Shown here: in pieces, positions 16,998 through 26,465 of the stretch
Position numbering within the stretch: position 1 is the stretch's first letter
How the letters are laid out: each line of letters opens with the position of its first letter
Assembly: GCF_030158815.1 (NCBI RefSeq)
Contig: NZ_BPFZ01000001.1
Coordinates: 62,001 to 126,000, forward strand
DNA from: Candidatus Phycosocius spiralis
GTDB lineage: Bacteria; Pseudomonadota; Alphaproteobacteria; Caulobacterales; Aquidulcibacteraceae
DNA length: 64,000 nt
Direction of reading: 5' to 3'
The notes under the pieces: generated by a model
The model's database searches: none
What the model was told of the DNA's origin: nothing
Seen by the model: only the letters and a program-made list of their open reading frames with translations
Position numbers and translations under genes: made by a program

Positions 16998-17846
16998 TTA
17001 GCTTGTGCCGATATTATCAATTAATCGCGTCTGACCAAGCCAAGCTGCAACCAAAATACGGGCAGGATCACCCAATTGCCAAGGTTCTAAGGTAAGGCTG
17101 TGACAGACCTCCAGATAGTCGATCTCCCTAAATCCTGCGGCAAGCAGGTCCTGTTTGGCTTGTCCCACAATGAAGTCCAGTCCCGCAGGATTTGTCTTCA
17201 ATTGGTGGGCTATCTTGTCTAGCGCGGATTTTAGCTTGGGAGCAAGACGGCGCTCTTCGGCATTGAGATAAGCGTTACGTGACGATAGGGCTAACCCGTC
17301 AGGATCGCGGACAGTTGGTGCGGTCAATATAGTGACGTCTAAGTCCAAATCCTTAACCATAGTGGAAACAACTTGGACCTGTTGCCAATCTTTCTCTCCA
17401 AAGATAGCTAGGTCAGGTGTAACCTGCAGCAATAGTTTAGCCACCACGGTGGCCACTCCACTAAAGAAATGAGGTCGAAACACGCCTTCTAAACGTTGCG
17501 TAATCGCCCCCAGTTCGATGCGTGTTTGAAAGCCTTGCGGATAGAGTTCCTCTAAGTTAGGCGCGTATAGAAGGTCGCAACCAATGGTGCACAATTTCGC
17601 ACGATCTTCATCCTCTTGACGCGGATATCGGGCTAAATCCTCATTGGGACCAAATTGAGTCGGGTTAACGAAAATCGAAGTGACTACATGGTCCGCGTAT
17701 TGCTTCCCAAGTTCGATGAGAGCAATATGGCCGTTATGCAAGGCACCCATCGTTGGAACCAAAGCAATTTTTTTGCCTTGATCTCGCCAAATCTTAAGGT
17801 GCTGACGCATATCATTGCGACTACGGGCCAAGATCAAATGCGACAT
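16998..17846 (-). CDS. panC: Pantothenate synthetase
   Basis: Condenses pantoate with beta-alanine, using ATP, in the last step of pantothenate (vitamin B5) synthesis. Motifs visible in order: the nucleotide-binding PTMGALHNGHIALI, then FVNPTQFGPNEDLARYPR, then the RLEGVFRPHFFSGVATVV segment, FGEKDWQQ and SSRNAYLNAEERR. The product of about 282 residues has normal length. The ATG at 17846 is preferred over a GTG at 17852, because GGAG lies five bases in front of it. It is convergent with the DUF1489 gene and divergent from the polyproline protein gene. Confidence 0.94.
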   Translation of the reverse strand: MSHLILARSRNDMRQHLKIWRDQGKKIALVPTMGALHNGHIALIELGKQYADHVVTSIFVNPTQFGPNEDLARYPRQEDEDRAKLCTIGCDLLYAPNLEELYPQGFQTRIELGAITQRLEGVFRPHFFSGVATVVAKLLLQVTPDLAIFGEKDWQQVQVVSTMVKDLDLDVTILTAPTVRDPDGLALSSRNAYLNAEERRLAPKLKSALDKIAHQLKTNPAGLDFIVGQAKQDLLAAGFREIDYLEVCHSLTLEPWQLGDPARILVAAWLGQTRLIDNIGTS

Positions 17847-17943
17847 GGGCACTCCAAAAAATACAAATGGACCAAGATAACAAGACCCTGATCGAAGATG
17901 CGTCTTAAACTCCTCTTTACCATGTCACGCTAGATTTTTTTTC

Positions 17944-19146
17944 ATGGCAAGGTCAAATCACTTCAATAAAAGACTATCCATTTGGGTTGCTTGCTTGGGC
18001 TTAACCTTGTGGTGGAGTGGATCATCGGCTTTTGCGCAATCGGCCGGCTCGTTCATGACCAGCCCCTATGTGCCACCTCCACCTCCACCTCCACCTCCGC
18101 CGCCGCCTGCCACTGAACCAGAGATTGAGGTCAACAAAGTGGCGGCACAAGCCTCATGTATTTGCCCAGAACCAAAGCCAGAATCTAAGTCGGATGGTGG
18201 CAAAAATCCTAGTAACAAACCTTCCTTGAACCACGATCAAGGAGCAAGTTCCAATTCTGGTAAACCCAATAAGCCAACCCCTCCAAGTGCAAAATCTGGT
18301 GGAAAAGCAAGCAAACGTGTCAAGCCCAAATCGGGGTCATCACCTAGCACCACCCGATCGCCTAATTCACCTGTCATTATGTTTCAACCGTCGCCAAATG
18401 TCCTATCTTCCCATCCCGATGGCACGCCTATGAAAATTGTTAGTGTGATGCCCATGACTTCTATTCTGCCCGAACCTGTTCCACCCCTTGCTGTGTCAAT
18501 TGGCGAGCCAATCAAGAAGGAATCAATGCGTAATCAATGGATATATAACTCTAATAATACGAATGAACATACTGAAAAAAAAGATAAAAAATTAAAACCT
18601 CGCAAACCACCTGGGGCTTTCACACGCATCGTGCGCGATTCAACAAAGAGCTTGTTGCATGATGCACCTGAAGCATTAGCAGACGCCTTACCATGGGTCG
18701 ACAAATCCCAAAAAGCTGAGCCGATAAGCGAGGTCCTCAGTCAAGTCGTTGATGATTTGTCGCGGGCCGCAGCGCAAGATCCTGAATGGGTTAATCCAGC
18801 GCAGCGCGAATTGCGTGATTTAGCCAAACGCTTATCTACCCTTTCACCACCTCCAATGACGGATGAAAGTGTGCCAAATTCTGGAGCTAGTAGGGCCGCA
18901 AATCTTGAAAAAACCAGAATGGAGCGTTCTTTTCGCCCCCGCCCGATCTGGCCAGGTGCCAGTGTGCAAGCAGAAGCCCAATCACGTCCAGCGACGGTTG
19001 TGACCTACACTGGCCTTGATCTTGGACCTCAATCCGAGGGTCAATCCCTGCCATTTGTTGCCGAAAAGAGGGAAGGAGAGGCAACAACTCCTAAACCAAG
19101 GCCAAAAAAATCAGCCACCAACCGTCCCAGTCGTCGATCTCCTTAA
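17944..19146 (+). CDS. Exported proline-rich protein with Pro12 tract, function unknown
   Basis: I do not recognise this 400-residue protein. Residues 1-31 look like a signal peptide (WVACLGLTLWWSGSSAFAQ). Residues 44-55 are twelve consecutive prolines, encoded by alternating CCA/CCT and then CCG codons. A ten-residue CICPEPKPES stretch follows, then a long basic, Ser/Pro/Lys-rich low-complexity region. A short helical part (about 220-300: RDSTKSLLHDAPEALADALP, VVDDLSRAAAQDPEW) may be folded, and the end is again basic (KPRPKKSATNRPSRRSP). Translation of the tract should need EF-P. A periplasmic, wall- or envelope-associated role is a guess. It is divergent from panC and precedes mipZ. Confidence 0.7.
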   Translation: MARSNHFNKRLSIWVACLGLTLWWSGSSAFAQSAGSFMTSPYVPPPPPPPPPPPPATEPEIEVNKVAAQASCICPEPKPESKSDGGKNPSNKPSLNHDQGASSNSGKPNKPTPPSAKSGGKASKRVKPKSGSSPSTTRSPNSPVIMFQPSPNVLSSHPDGTPMKIVSVMPMTSILPEPVPPLAVSIGEPIKKESMRNQWIYNSNNTNEHTEKKDKKLKPRKPPGAFTRIVRDSTKSLLHDAPEALADALPWVDKSQKAEPISEVLSQVVDDLSRAAAQDPEWVNPAQRELRDLAKRLSTLSPPPMTDESVPNSGASRAANLEKTRMERSFRPRPIWPGASVQAEAQSRPATVVTYTGLDLGPQSEGQSLPFVAEKREGEATTPKPRPKKSATNRPSRRSP

Positions 19147-19219
19147 AGTGTGCTCATTGGCTCATAGCTGTAGTTCTGATTTGGCATCAGTCCCAAACCC
19201 CTAGACAAGGTGCACGATG

Positions 19220-19236
19220 TGGCCCTGATTGGGCCA
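19220..19236 (+). terminator. Hairpin between polyproline gene and mipZ
   Basis: TGGCCC-TGATT-GGGCCA is a perfect 6-base stem with a 5-base loop, about 75 bases after the upstream stop. No U-run follows. It could be a weak terminator or a leader structure of mipZ. Confidence 0.3.
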
Positions 19237-19289
19237 AGTCCGGCACGCGTTTGGCTTGCGGTCAATGATTAAGAAGTAAGGTCATCTAT

Positions 19290-20114
19290 ATGGGACATGT
19301 CATTGTTGTTGGTAATGAAAAGGGCGGCGCTGGTAAGTCTACCATATCGGTGCATATTGCAGTCGCTTGCGTGATTTCAGGGCTTAAAGTCGCCGCATTG
19401 GATCTTGATCGCCGACAACGTACTTTTGAACGCTATTTTGAGAATCGCGCTCGCTGGGCCCATACACAAGAAATAGAACTTGCCAGCCCTGAATTTCATT
19501 TCTTAGTACCTAAGCATGCACATCAGCTCCAGGAAACAAATGGTGAGGTGCAAGATGCTACACGCACCCTGATTGACGAGATGTGCGCTGGCCATGATAT
19601 TGTGGTGATTGATGCGCCAGGGGCGGATACGCCAGCTTCTCGCGTTGCACATGCCTGTGCTGATACTTTGGTTACACCTTTAAACGATAGTTTTGTAGAT
19701 TTTGATCTTTTAGCTGAGATTGATCCAGTTACCGGCAATATCGGTAAACCTAGTGTTTATGCAGAAATGGTTTGGCAAGCCCGTAAGATCAAGGCGGCTA
19801 CCCAAGGTCAATCAATCGATTGGGTCTTGATGCGCAACCGACTTTCCCCGCTTGATGCTAAGAATAAGCGCCGGGTAGGTGATGCTTTATCTACACTGGC
19901 TCAACGCATTGGATTTCGGGTAGCACCGGGGCTTTCTGAGCGGGTTATTTACCGCGAAATGTTTACAGCAGGTTTAACCCTGCTTGATCTAAGTGACGAG
20001 GGTGCTGCAGCGGCATTTACCTTAAGCCATGTCGCCGCCCGTCAGGAATTAAGAGATTTGATCTTGGCCCTTAACATAGCGCCAATCGCTACCGCAGGTG
20101 GGATCGGCTTTTAA
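19290..20114 (+). CDS. mipZ: Division plane positioning ATPase MipZ
   Basis: A ParA/MinD-type ATPase that, in Caulobacter, forms a bipolar gradient from ParB and blocks FtsZ assembly away from midcell. The 274-residue product has the deviant Walker A (VGNEKGGAGKSTISVHIAV), the MipZ-specific DLDRRQRTFERYFENRARW block, Walker B (IVVIDAPGAD) and the MipZ-like PLNDSFVDFDLLAEIDP stretch, which separate it from plain ParA. An upstream gap of about 140 bases carries a small hairpin. The next gene converges on it. Confidence 0.93.
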   Translation: MGHVIVVGNEKGGAGKSTISVHIAVACVISGLKVAALDLDRRQRTFERYFENRARWAHTQEIELASPEFHFLVPKHAHQLQETNGEVQDATRTLIDEMCAGHDIVVIDAPGADTPASRVAHACADTLVTPLNDSFVDFDLLAEIDPVTGNIGKPSVYAEMVWQARKIKAATQGQSIDWVLMRNRLSPLDAKNKRRVGDALSTLAQRIGFRVAPGLSERVIYREMFTAGLTLLDLSDEGAAAAFTLSHVAARQELRDLILALNIAPIATAGGIGF

Positions 20115-20141
20115 TCCAAATCGAATTGTTGAGCCTGGAGG

Positions 20142-21050
20142 TTATGGCATAGGTGCCCCACGTGACGCGACTAAGATTTGGTACCACTCAATTGGCGAAA
20201 GATTAAAAGTAGATACTTGGCGGGTTTCAAGGATGCGGTCAGGGTTCTGCGTGCCGATCAAAGCAATTGGCCGACTTGGATGGGCCTTAACCCACGCATA
20301 AGCAACCGAGTTTCTACTTACTCTATGCGTTTGTGCGACATGATCAAGGGCTGCAATGACCGCCTTAGACCTTGCATCTTCCCCATTTTTAGCTAATTTC
20401 CCACCCGCCAAAGGCGACCAGGCAAGAACCGATGCACCCAGTTCAATCGCCAAATCAAGCGTACCATCGCTTAACGCATCTAGGGCGAGGGGAGAAAATT
20501 CAGGTTGGAAAGATGCAATATCAATTGACAGATAAGACACTAGGGCGCGGGTTTGCGACGGGGTAAAGTTAGAGATACCAAAAGCGCGGATTTTTCCAGC
20601 TTGCATCAAGTTATCAACGGCTTTAGCGATCTCTGCGGGATGGGTCAACAGATCAGGCCGATGAATTTGCCACAAATCGAGATAATCTGTGTTGAGTCGG
20701 CGCAGGCTAGCCTCGCAAGCCTGAACCAAATAAGCAAAGCTTGAATTATAAGGGGTAGGGGGTGTGATGCCGCTTTTGCTTGCCAATATCATGGATTGGC
20801 GTAGTGACGGTGCCTCCTTGATAACAGCCCCTAATAAGGCCTCAGCATCGCCAAACCCATGTAGACCCCTGTAGCCATAGACGTCGGCTGTATCAAATAA
20901 ATTGATGCCTGCTTCAAAAACAGTTTCAACTATCTTACGTGCGGCTAAAGGTGGTGTGCCCGCAAACCGCCACATGCCCCAACCCAAGCTGGACACCGAA
21001 ATACCAGTTTTACCAAGTGGTACAAGATCGAACACGTGTGACATCGTCAT
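20142..21050 (-). CDS. Aldo/keto reductase
   Basis: An NADPH-dependent oxidoreductase with a TIM-barrel fold. The N-terminal LVPLGKTGISVSSLGWGMWRF, NLFDTADVYG with the catalytic Asp and Tyr, SKSGI with the Lys, and YLDLWQIHRPD with the His are all present, so the catalytic tetrad looks intact. The ATG at 21050 (MTMSHVFDL) is preferred over the far upstream ATG at 21122, which would add an atypical hydrophobic leader, and GAGG precedes it. The physiological substrate is not predictable. It converges with mipZ. Confidence 0.87.
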   Translation of the reverse strand: MTMSHVFDLVPLGKTGISVSSLGWGMWRFAGTPPLAARKIVETVFEAGINLFDTADVYGYRGLHGFGDAEALLGAVIKEAPSLRQSMILASKSGITPPTPYNSSFAYLVQACEASLRRLNTDYLDLWQIHRPDLLTHPAEIAKAVDNLMQAGKIRAFGISNFTPSQTRALVSYLSIDIASFQPEFSPLALDALSDGTLDLAIELGASVLAWSPLAGGKLAKNGEDARSKAVIAALDHVAQTHRVSRNSVAYAWVKAHPSRPIALIGTQNPDRILETRQVSTFNLSPIEWYQILVASRGAPMP

Positions 21051-21369
21051 GTTAAGGGCCTCTAGCAGCAAGATGTAGCAAACAGCAATTAGATGATAAA
21101 AACAAATTGTATTCTTATGCATCCTTAAATGCGTGGATCAGATCTAAAGCTTTTCTTACCTCATTGTGAAACTTACGCGTCAGTCGCCCTAAGACCTCTT
21201 AATCATCAAAGTCCTCCATATGAAGAATGATCAAACTGTTTACGGTATCAGAGGCAGGGCACGTATCATGTTTGAGTTTTCTCCATCTTGCTTTAGAGTT
21301 TACGATTAGGATGCTGCATAAATTATTGGATCGAAACTGGTTAAGACCTTGGCGAGCAATGAAGAAGCA

Positions 21370-22323
21370 ATGATACCCACGGCTTTGATTTCCCATCCCG
21401 ATTGCTTGATGCATCAACCACCTGCCGGTCATCCCGAATCAGCACAGCGATTAGAACGTATACTTGACGCCTTAGCGCCAGAGTCCATGCCAGGTTTGAT
21501 CCGTTTGGAAGCACAAAAGTGCAGTATTGAAGACCTGACACGCTTCCACCCACGTGAGCTGGTAGAGGGCATAATGAAGCTTGAACCTCAGGCAGGCCGT
21601 CATTGTTACCAGCTTGATCCAGATACCTACCTTTCACATGGGTCAATTAATGCGGCCATGCATGCAGTTGGGGCAATCAAGGCAGGTATCGATGGCGTCA
21701 TGACTGGCGCATTTAAGCGGGCATTTTGCGCGACCCGTCCACCTGGTCATCATGCACAAGCCAAGATGCCAATGGGTTTTTGTCTGTGGAATACGGCTGC
21801 AATAGGGGCGATGTACGCCCGTCATGCTTATGGTTTGAAGCGCGTAGCCATTGTTGATTTTGATGTCCACCACGGCAATGGTTCTCAAGAATTGGCCTTA
21901 AGCGAACCCGATATATTTTATGCTTCTATTCATCAAAGCGGCATTTATCCGCAAAGCGGGTTTGAGGCAGAAACCGCTTTTGGGAATTTGGTCAATGTAC
22001 CCCTGCCAAGTGAGACAGACGGCCAAACTTGGCGCGCTGCTTTTGAAGAAAAAATCTTACCAGCATTGCAAGCTTTTGAAGCTGAGTTTGTGATTGTTTC
22101 GGCCGGCTTTGATGGGCATCGTCTTGATCCTTTGGCTGGGTTCAATCTGGAAGTGGACGATTATCGATGGGTGACGCAGCGTTTGCTCGATGCTGCAGAT
22201 GGTCAACTTGTATCATCCCTTGAGGGCGGCTACCACTTACAGGCACTGGCCGCCTGTGTCAGTGCACATGTACACATCTTACAAACCTATCAATCGCGCG
22301 GGGGCGAAAATACGGGTGTTTGA
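21370..22323 (+). CDS. Histone deacetylase family hydrolase
   Basis: A zinc-dependent deacetylase of the HDAC/acetylpolyamine amidohydrolase superfamily. Signature motifs: HPESAQRLERIL, RPPGHHAQAKMPMGFCLWN with the His pair, DFDVHHGNG with zinc ligands, SAGFDGHRLDPLAG and EGGYH. All catalytic residues appear present. In bacteria these act on acetylated small molecules or proteins. The ATG at 21370 gives a normal N-terminus; a TTG at 21349 is also possible. The gene overlaps the start of the phosphatase gene and precedes the xseB-ispA-dxs cluster, where HDAC-family genes are often found in alphaproteobacteria. Confidence 0.9.
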   Translation: MIPTALISHPDCLMHQPPAGHPESAQRLERILDALAPESMPGLIRLEAQKCSIEDLTRFHPRELVEGIMKLEPQAGRHCYQLDPDTYLSHGSINAAMHAVGAIKAGIDGVMTGAFKRAFCATRPPGHHAQAKMPMGFCLWNTAAIGAMYARHAYGLKRVAIVDFDVHHGNGSQELALSEPDIFYASIHQSGIYPQSGFEAETAFGNLVNVPLPSETDGQTWRAAFEEKILPALQAFEAEFVIVSAGFDGHRLDPLAGFNLEVDDYRWVTQRLLDAADGQLVSSLEGGYHLQALAACVSAHVHILQTYQSRGGENTGV

Positions 22324-22978
22324 AACCAAATTGGATCATCTAGTGGCAAAATTTGGGTCAACGCCTACTGCCAACTCTGAACGGAATGCTAGCATATCAA
22401 GTGATAGCCCAATGATTGTCATTGCGCGTCATGGTCGCCCTGCACTGGATCGCCACGTTTGGATCAATGCAGAACAATACCAGGATTGGTGGGCTCAATA
22501 TGATGCGGGGGGTCTGACGGCTGGGCAAAAGGTTCCCAATGCACTTATGCAAGCACTTATGGCATGTAAAATTGTAGTTTCAAGTAGTTTACGACGTGCT
22601 TTAGAAACGGCTGAACTGGCGGCCCCTGGACGTGATCTCATCATCGACCCCCGCTTTGTTGAAGCCCCACTGCCACCTCCGCCCTTGCCAAGCTTTATAC
22701 TATTCAAACCCAGGTTTTGGGGTATAATTTCGCGCATCGGCTGGTTTTTGGGTTACCACCGAGATCAGGAAAGCCGCGCTGAGGCTGAAATCAGGGCGCA
22801 AGGGGCTGCGGACTGGTTGATTGAACAGGCGCAAACCTTCGGCAGTGTCGGTCTATTGGCCCACGGTTGGTTTAACCGCATGATGCGCCCATATTTAATT
22901 GCCCGTGGCTGGGTGTGTGTCTATGATGGCCGTGATGCGCATTGGTCTCATCGCATCTACCGACCAAAACCCGACTAA
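22316..22978 (+). CDS. Histidine phosphatase family protein
   Basis: A phosphoglycerate-mutase-like phosphatase. The phosphohistidine motif is IVIARHGRPALDRH, and the second active-site His lies in LLAHGWFNRMMRP. The middle has SSSLRRALETAEL, a normal family segment. The GTG at 22316 overlaps the stop of the HDAC gene and has a GGGGG run upstream; an ATG at 22412 (MIVIARHG) is the conservative alternative. A hydrophobic, Trp-rich patch (FWGIISRIGWFLGY) is unusual and may bind membrane. The target is unknown. Confidence 0.78.
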   Translation: MFETKLDHLVAKFGSTPTANSERNASISSDSPMIVIARHGRPALDRHVWINAEQYQDWWAQYDAGGLTAGQKVPNALMQALMACKIVVSSSLRRALETAELAAPGRDLIIDPRFVEAPLPPPPLPSFILFKPRFWGIISRIGWFLGYHRDQESRAEAEIRAQGAADWLIEQAQTFGSVGLLAHGWFNRMMRPYLIARGWVCVYDGRDAHWSHRIYRPKPD

Positions 22979-23115
22979 AACCCAATTATACTTCCTGATG
23001 TTGGTAGAAGTTGTTAAAAGCGCAAGCGCTTTGAACTTGGATGCATTTCCATAAAAAGCCTCGTTGCCCCAAAGCTTGGCACAGTCTAGTAGGGATGGGG
23101 TAGAGGAATATTGCC

Positions 23116-23370
23116 ATGTCACATGAACCTAAGGCCACCTTGAGCCCAATCGCTGACTTGAGTTTTGAAGTCGCTCTTGAAGAATTAGAAAACCTCGTTG
23201 CCAAACTAGAGTCTGGCCAAGCCAGTCTGGAAGAATCAATTAGCCTTTATGAACGCGGCGCACTCCTTAAGGCCCATTGTGAAGAAAGGCTCAAACGTGC
23301 ACAAATGCGGGTCGACCAAATAGTTGAGAGCCCTCAGGGGCTTGCCCTTGAAACAGCCCATATCGGGTAA
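23116..23370 (+). CDS. xseB: Exodeoxyribonuclease VII small subunit
   Basis: The 84-residue small subunit of ExoVII, which binds the XseA catalytic chain. The core SFEVALEELENLVAKLESGQ, SLEESISLYERGALLKAHCEERL and MRVDQI are diagnostic. It is 11 bases before ispA in the common xseB-ispA-dxs operon. XseA is not in the window. Confidence 0.95.
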   Translation: MSHEPKATLSPIADLSFEVALEELENLVAKLESGQASLEESISLYERGALLKAHCEERLKRAQMRVDQIVESPQGLALETAHIG

Positions 23371-23381
23371 GGAGTGGGTCG

Positions 23382-24278
23382 ATGGACCTTGCGGTCAGTT
23401 TAGAGCAACGCTTAGAAGAAACAGCTGACCGGATCACCGTCGCACTCGATACTTTGGTGCCGCGCGTGCAAGGTCCTGAAGCGCGATTGATGAGTGCGAT
23501 GCGTTACGCCGCATTAGGTGGTGGTAAACGACTACGTCCGTTTTTGGTTCTCGAAACTGGTCGGTTATTTGGGGTGGATGAGCGGTGCCTTCTGCGCGTC
23601 GCTGCAGCTCTTGAATGTGTGCATACCTATTCCCTGATCCATGATGATTTGCCCTGTATGGATGATGATGACATGCGACGGGGCAGACCCAGTGTTCATA
23701 TTGCTTATGATGAAGCAACAGCTATCCTTGCAGGCGATGCCTTATTGACTTTAGCGTTTGAAATTCTGGCCGATCCCCAAACCCATACAGATCCTAGCAT
23801 TCGTATTCAGGTCGTAGCGCGCTTGGCAGAGGCCGCAGGTGCTCGCGGCATGGTGGGTGGTCAAATGATGGATATGATTGCAGAGAAATTGGGTGACGAT
23901 ATCGCAGCCGTCACAAGGATGCAGCGCCTCAAGACTGGTATGCTGTTCACCTTCGCCGTAGAAGTTGGTGCCTTGATGGGGCGGGCCAGTGAGGATGCGC
24001 GTCACGCTCTATCAGCTTATGCCCATGATTTGGGGTTAGCGTTTCAAATCACCGACGATATTTTGGACGCTGAGGGCAGTGTTGAGCTGGTCGGCAAAGC
24101 GGTAGGCAAAGATAGGCATAAAGGTAAAGCCTCCTTTGTCAGCCTCTTGGGTCTTGCGGGGGCAAAACAAAGGGTTAAACTGTTGGCAGATCAAGCACAC
24201 GCCCATCTTGCTCTATTTGGTGCCCGGGCCCACTATTTGAATACCATCATTGATACGATTATTGAGCGCAAATCCTAA
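23382..24278 (+). CDS. ispA: Farnesyl diphosphate synthase
   Basis: A trans-prenyltransferase making the C15 precursor for quinone and undecaprenyl synthesis. The first Asp-rich motif is HDDLPCMDDDDMRRGRPSVH and the second is FQITDDILDAEGS. GGGKRLRPFLVLETG and the FKKTG-like RLKTGMLF segment are also present. Its 298 residues are a normal length. It follows xseB closely and precedes dxs by 70 bases, so the operon supplies and extends isoprenoid units. Confidence 0.94.
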   Translation: MDLAVSLEQRLEETADRITVALDTLVPRVQGPEARLMSAMRYAALGGGKRLRPFLVLETGRLFGVDERCLLRVAAALECVHTYSLIHDDLPCMDDDDMRRGRPSVHIAYDEATAILAGDALLTLAFEILADPQTHTDPSIRIQVVARLAEAAGARGMVGGQMMDMIAEKLGDDIAAVTRMQRLKTGMLFTFAVEVGALMGRASEDARHALSAYAHDLGLAFQITDDILDAEGSVELVGKAVGKDRHKGKASFVSLLGLAGAKQRVKLLADQAHAHLALFGARAHYLNTIIDTIIERKS

Positions 24279-24348
24279 AGCAATCCAACCAAATGATCCA
24301 ACCATTTTCGGGCAATGCTTCCCATTCAACCCAAACGAATAGACGATA

Positions 24349-26262
24349 ATGCCGCCACTGACCCCTGCACTTGATGCTATCCAATCCCCCAAAGACCTAA
24401 AAGGACTTTCGATTAAGGCCTTGCGACAGGTCGCCGATGATTTGCGCGCTGAAACCATTGATGCGGTTTCGGTGACTGGCGGGCATTTAGGGGCTGGTCT
24501 TGGGGTGGTAGAGCTCACTGTGGCGCTGCACCATGTGCTTGATACGCCCAAAGATATTTTGATCTGGGATGTTGGACATCAAGCCTATCCCCATAAAATC
24601 TTAACTGGGCGGCGCAACCGGATTCGCACGTTGCGGCAAGGTGGGGGCTTATCTGGTTTCACAAAGCGCAGCGAAAGTGTTTTTGATCCTTTTGGTGCAG
24701 CCCATGCCGCAACATCAATTTCAGCAGCGCTTGGATTTTGTGCCAGCCGCGACTTGCAAGGCGATAATCACATTGTCATGGCGGTCATTGGCGATGGTTC
24801 CATCACCGCTGGAATGGCATATGAGGCTATGAATAAAGCTGCTGAGACGACAAGCCGTTTAACCGTCATCCTCAACGATAATGATATGTCAATCGCCCCA
24901 CCCGTAGGCGGTATGAGCCATTATCTTGCACGTTTGGTTTCAGGCACGGGGTATCGCACCTTACGCAAAGTTGGTAAACAGGCTGCCAGCGTGTTTCCTA
25001 AGCCGATCCAAGAAGCTGCACGTAAAGCGGAAGAATATGCACGTGGCATGGCCACAGGAGGCACGTTTTTTGAGGAATTGGGCTTTTACTACGTCGGCCC
25101 AATCGATGGTCATGATCTTGAGGCCTTGGTTGGTGTTCTTGAAAACGCCAAGAAAATTGAAGACCGCCCAGTTTTGGTCCATGTCGTAACCCAAAAGGGC
25201 AAGGGCTATACACCTGCCGAGGCTGCCGAAGATAAATATCATGGTGTTTCAAAATTCAATGTGATTACCGGCGAACAGGCCAAAGGTAAACCCAATGCCC
25301 CCAGCTATACCCGCGTGTTCGCCGATACGCTGGTCAAGCTTGCTCATTTCGATCCCAAAATAGTTGCCATCACGGCGGCCATGCCATCTGGTACAGGCCT
25401 AGACTTGTTTGGGGAATCCTTTCCTGAGCGAACATTTGATGTAGGAATCGCTGAACAACATGCAGTGACTTTTGCGGCTGGATTGGCCGCCGATGGCATG
25501 AAGCCATTTGCCGCAATTTATTCAACCTTTCTCCAACGCGGTTATGATCAAGTCGTCCATGATGTTGCCATTCAATCCTTACCGGTACGCTTTGCCATTG
25601 ATCGCGCAGGGTTGGTCGGCGCTGACGGTCAAACCCATGCCGGGACGTTTGATATCGGCTTTATGGGTTCGTTGCCAGGAATGGTCATGATGGCTGCAGC
25701 CGATGAGGCAGAATTAGCGCTCATGACCGCTACAGCAGCCGCAATTGACGATCGGCCAAGCGCCTTTCGCTATCCACGCGGGGAGGGGACAGGTGCGATG
25801 ATCCCATCCGATTTGACCCCACTTGAAATTGGGAAAGGCCGGATTGTTAGAGAAGGTGGGGTGATAGCGATTTTGTCCTTTGGGACACGTTTGCATGAAT
25901 GCTTGCTCGCAGCTGATCAACTTGCTGCCATGGGTCTGCCGACGACCGTTGCTGATGCCCGCTTCGCTAAGCCGTTAGATCATGAATTGATCCGTCAATT
26001 GGTACGCCATCACCAGGTTCTCCTGACCATAGAGGAAGGCAGCGTGGGGGGCTTTGGTGGGTTTGTTTTGCATTTCTTGGCGGGCGAGGGTTTACTGGAT
26101 CAAGGGCTAAAGGTTCGCACATTGACCCTGCCTGACCTCTTCCAAGATCAAGACAAGCCAGATATTCAATATCAGCAAGCAGGCTTGGATGCAGGAGGCA
26201 TAATTGCCCAGGCTCTACAGGCTTTAGGCCAAGGCCTAGGTGGTGGTAGTCTGCGAGCCTGA
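24349..26262 (+). CDS. dxs: 1-deoxy-D-xylulose-5-phosphate synthase
   Basis: The first enzyme of the MEP isoprenoid pathway, joining pyruvate and glyceraldehyde 3-phosphate with thiamine diphosphate. The 637-residue product shows [20 protein letters not shown], the ThDP site [15 protein letters not shown] followed by [34 protein letters not shown] with the catalytic Glu, and [13 protein letters not shown]. The ATG at 24349 gives the standard N-terminus. It is the last gene of the xseB-ispA-dxs group. Confidence 0.96.
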   Translation: MPPLTPALDAIQSPKDLKGLSIKALRQVADDLRAETIDAVSVTGGHLGAGLGVVELTVALHHVLDTPKDILIWDVGHQAYPHKILTGRRNRIRTLRQGGGLSGFTKRSESVFDPFGAAHAATSISAALGFCASRDLQGDNHIVMAVIGDGSITAGMAYEAMNKAAETTSRLTVILNDNDMSIAPPVGGMSHYLARLVSGTGYRTLRKVGKQAASVFPKPIQEAARKAEEYARGMATGGTFFEELGFYYVGPIDGHDLEALVGVLENAKKIEDRPVLVHVVTQKGKGYTPAEAAEDKYHGVSKFNVITGEQAKGKPNAPSYTRVFADTLVKLAHFDPKIVAITAAMPSGTGLDLFGESFPERTFDVGIAEQHAVTFAAGLAADGMKPFAAIYSTFLQRGYDQVVHDVAIQSLPVRFAIDRAGLVGADGQTHAGTFDIGFMGSLPGMVMMAAADEAELALMTATAAAIDDRPSAFRYPRGEGTGAMIPSDLTPLEIGKGRIVREGGVIAILSFGTRLHECLLAADQLAAMGLPTTVADARFAKPLDHELIRQLVRHHQVLLTIEEGSVGGFGGFVLHFLAGEGLLDQGLKVRTLTLPDLFQDQDKPDIQYQQAGLDAGGIIAQALQALGQGLGGGSLRA

Positions 26263-26284
26263 CTCCATTTATCAAGCTCAAGAT

Positions 26285-26320
26285 GGTGTAGAAGGTTTGC
26301 CCTAAACTTGTACCTACACC
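26285..26320 (+). terminator. Inverted repeat after dxs
   Basis: GGTGTAG at 26285-26291 pairs with CTACACC at 26314-26320 across a 22-base loop, about 25 bases after the dxs stop. It is not followed by a U-run, so a terminator role is only possible. Confidence 0.25.
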
Positions 26321-26465
26321 AAAACCTGAACTGCCAAAGTCACTAGATCGAAACTTAGCACTATGTGCTTTTTTGCCTTAGTTGCTTGATCCAAGCCCAT
26401 GACACACTATGATCGAATGGGGGGAGGTGCCAAATAAATAAGGTACCCCCAAACGGGAGTGTTCA

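Noticed and set aside
18061-18110. CCTCCA repeat as a non-coding microsatellite
   Set aside because: It is in frame and encodes the Pro12 tract of an exported protein with a good signal peptide.
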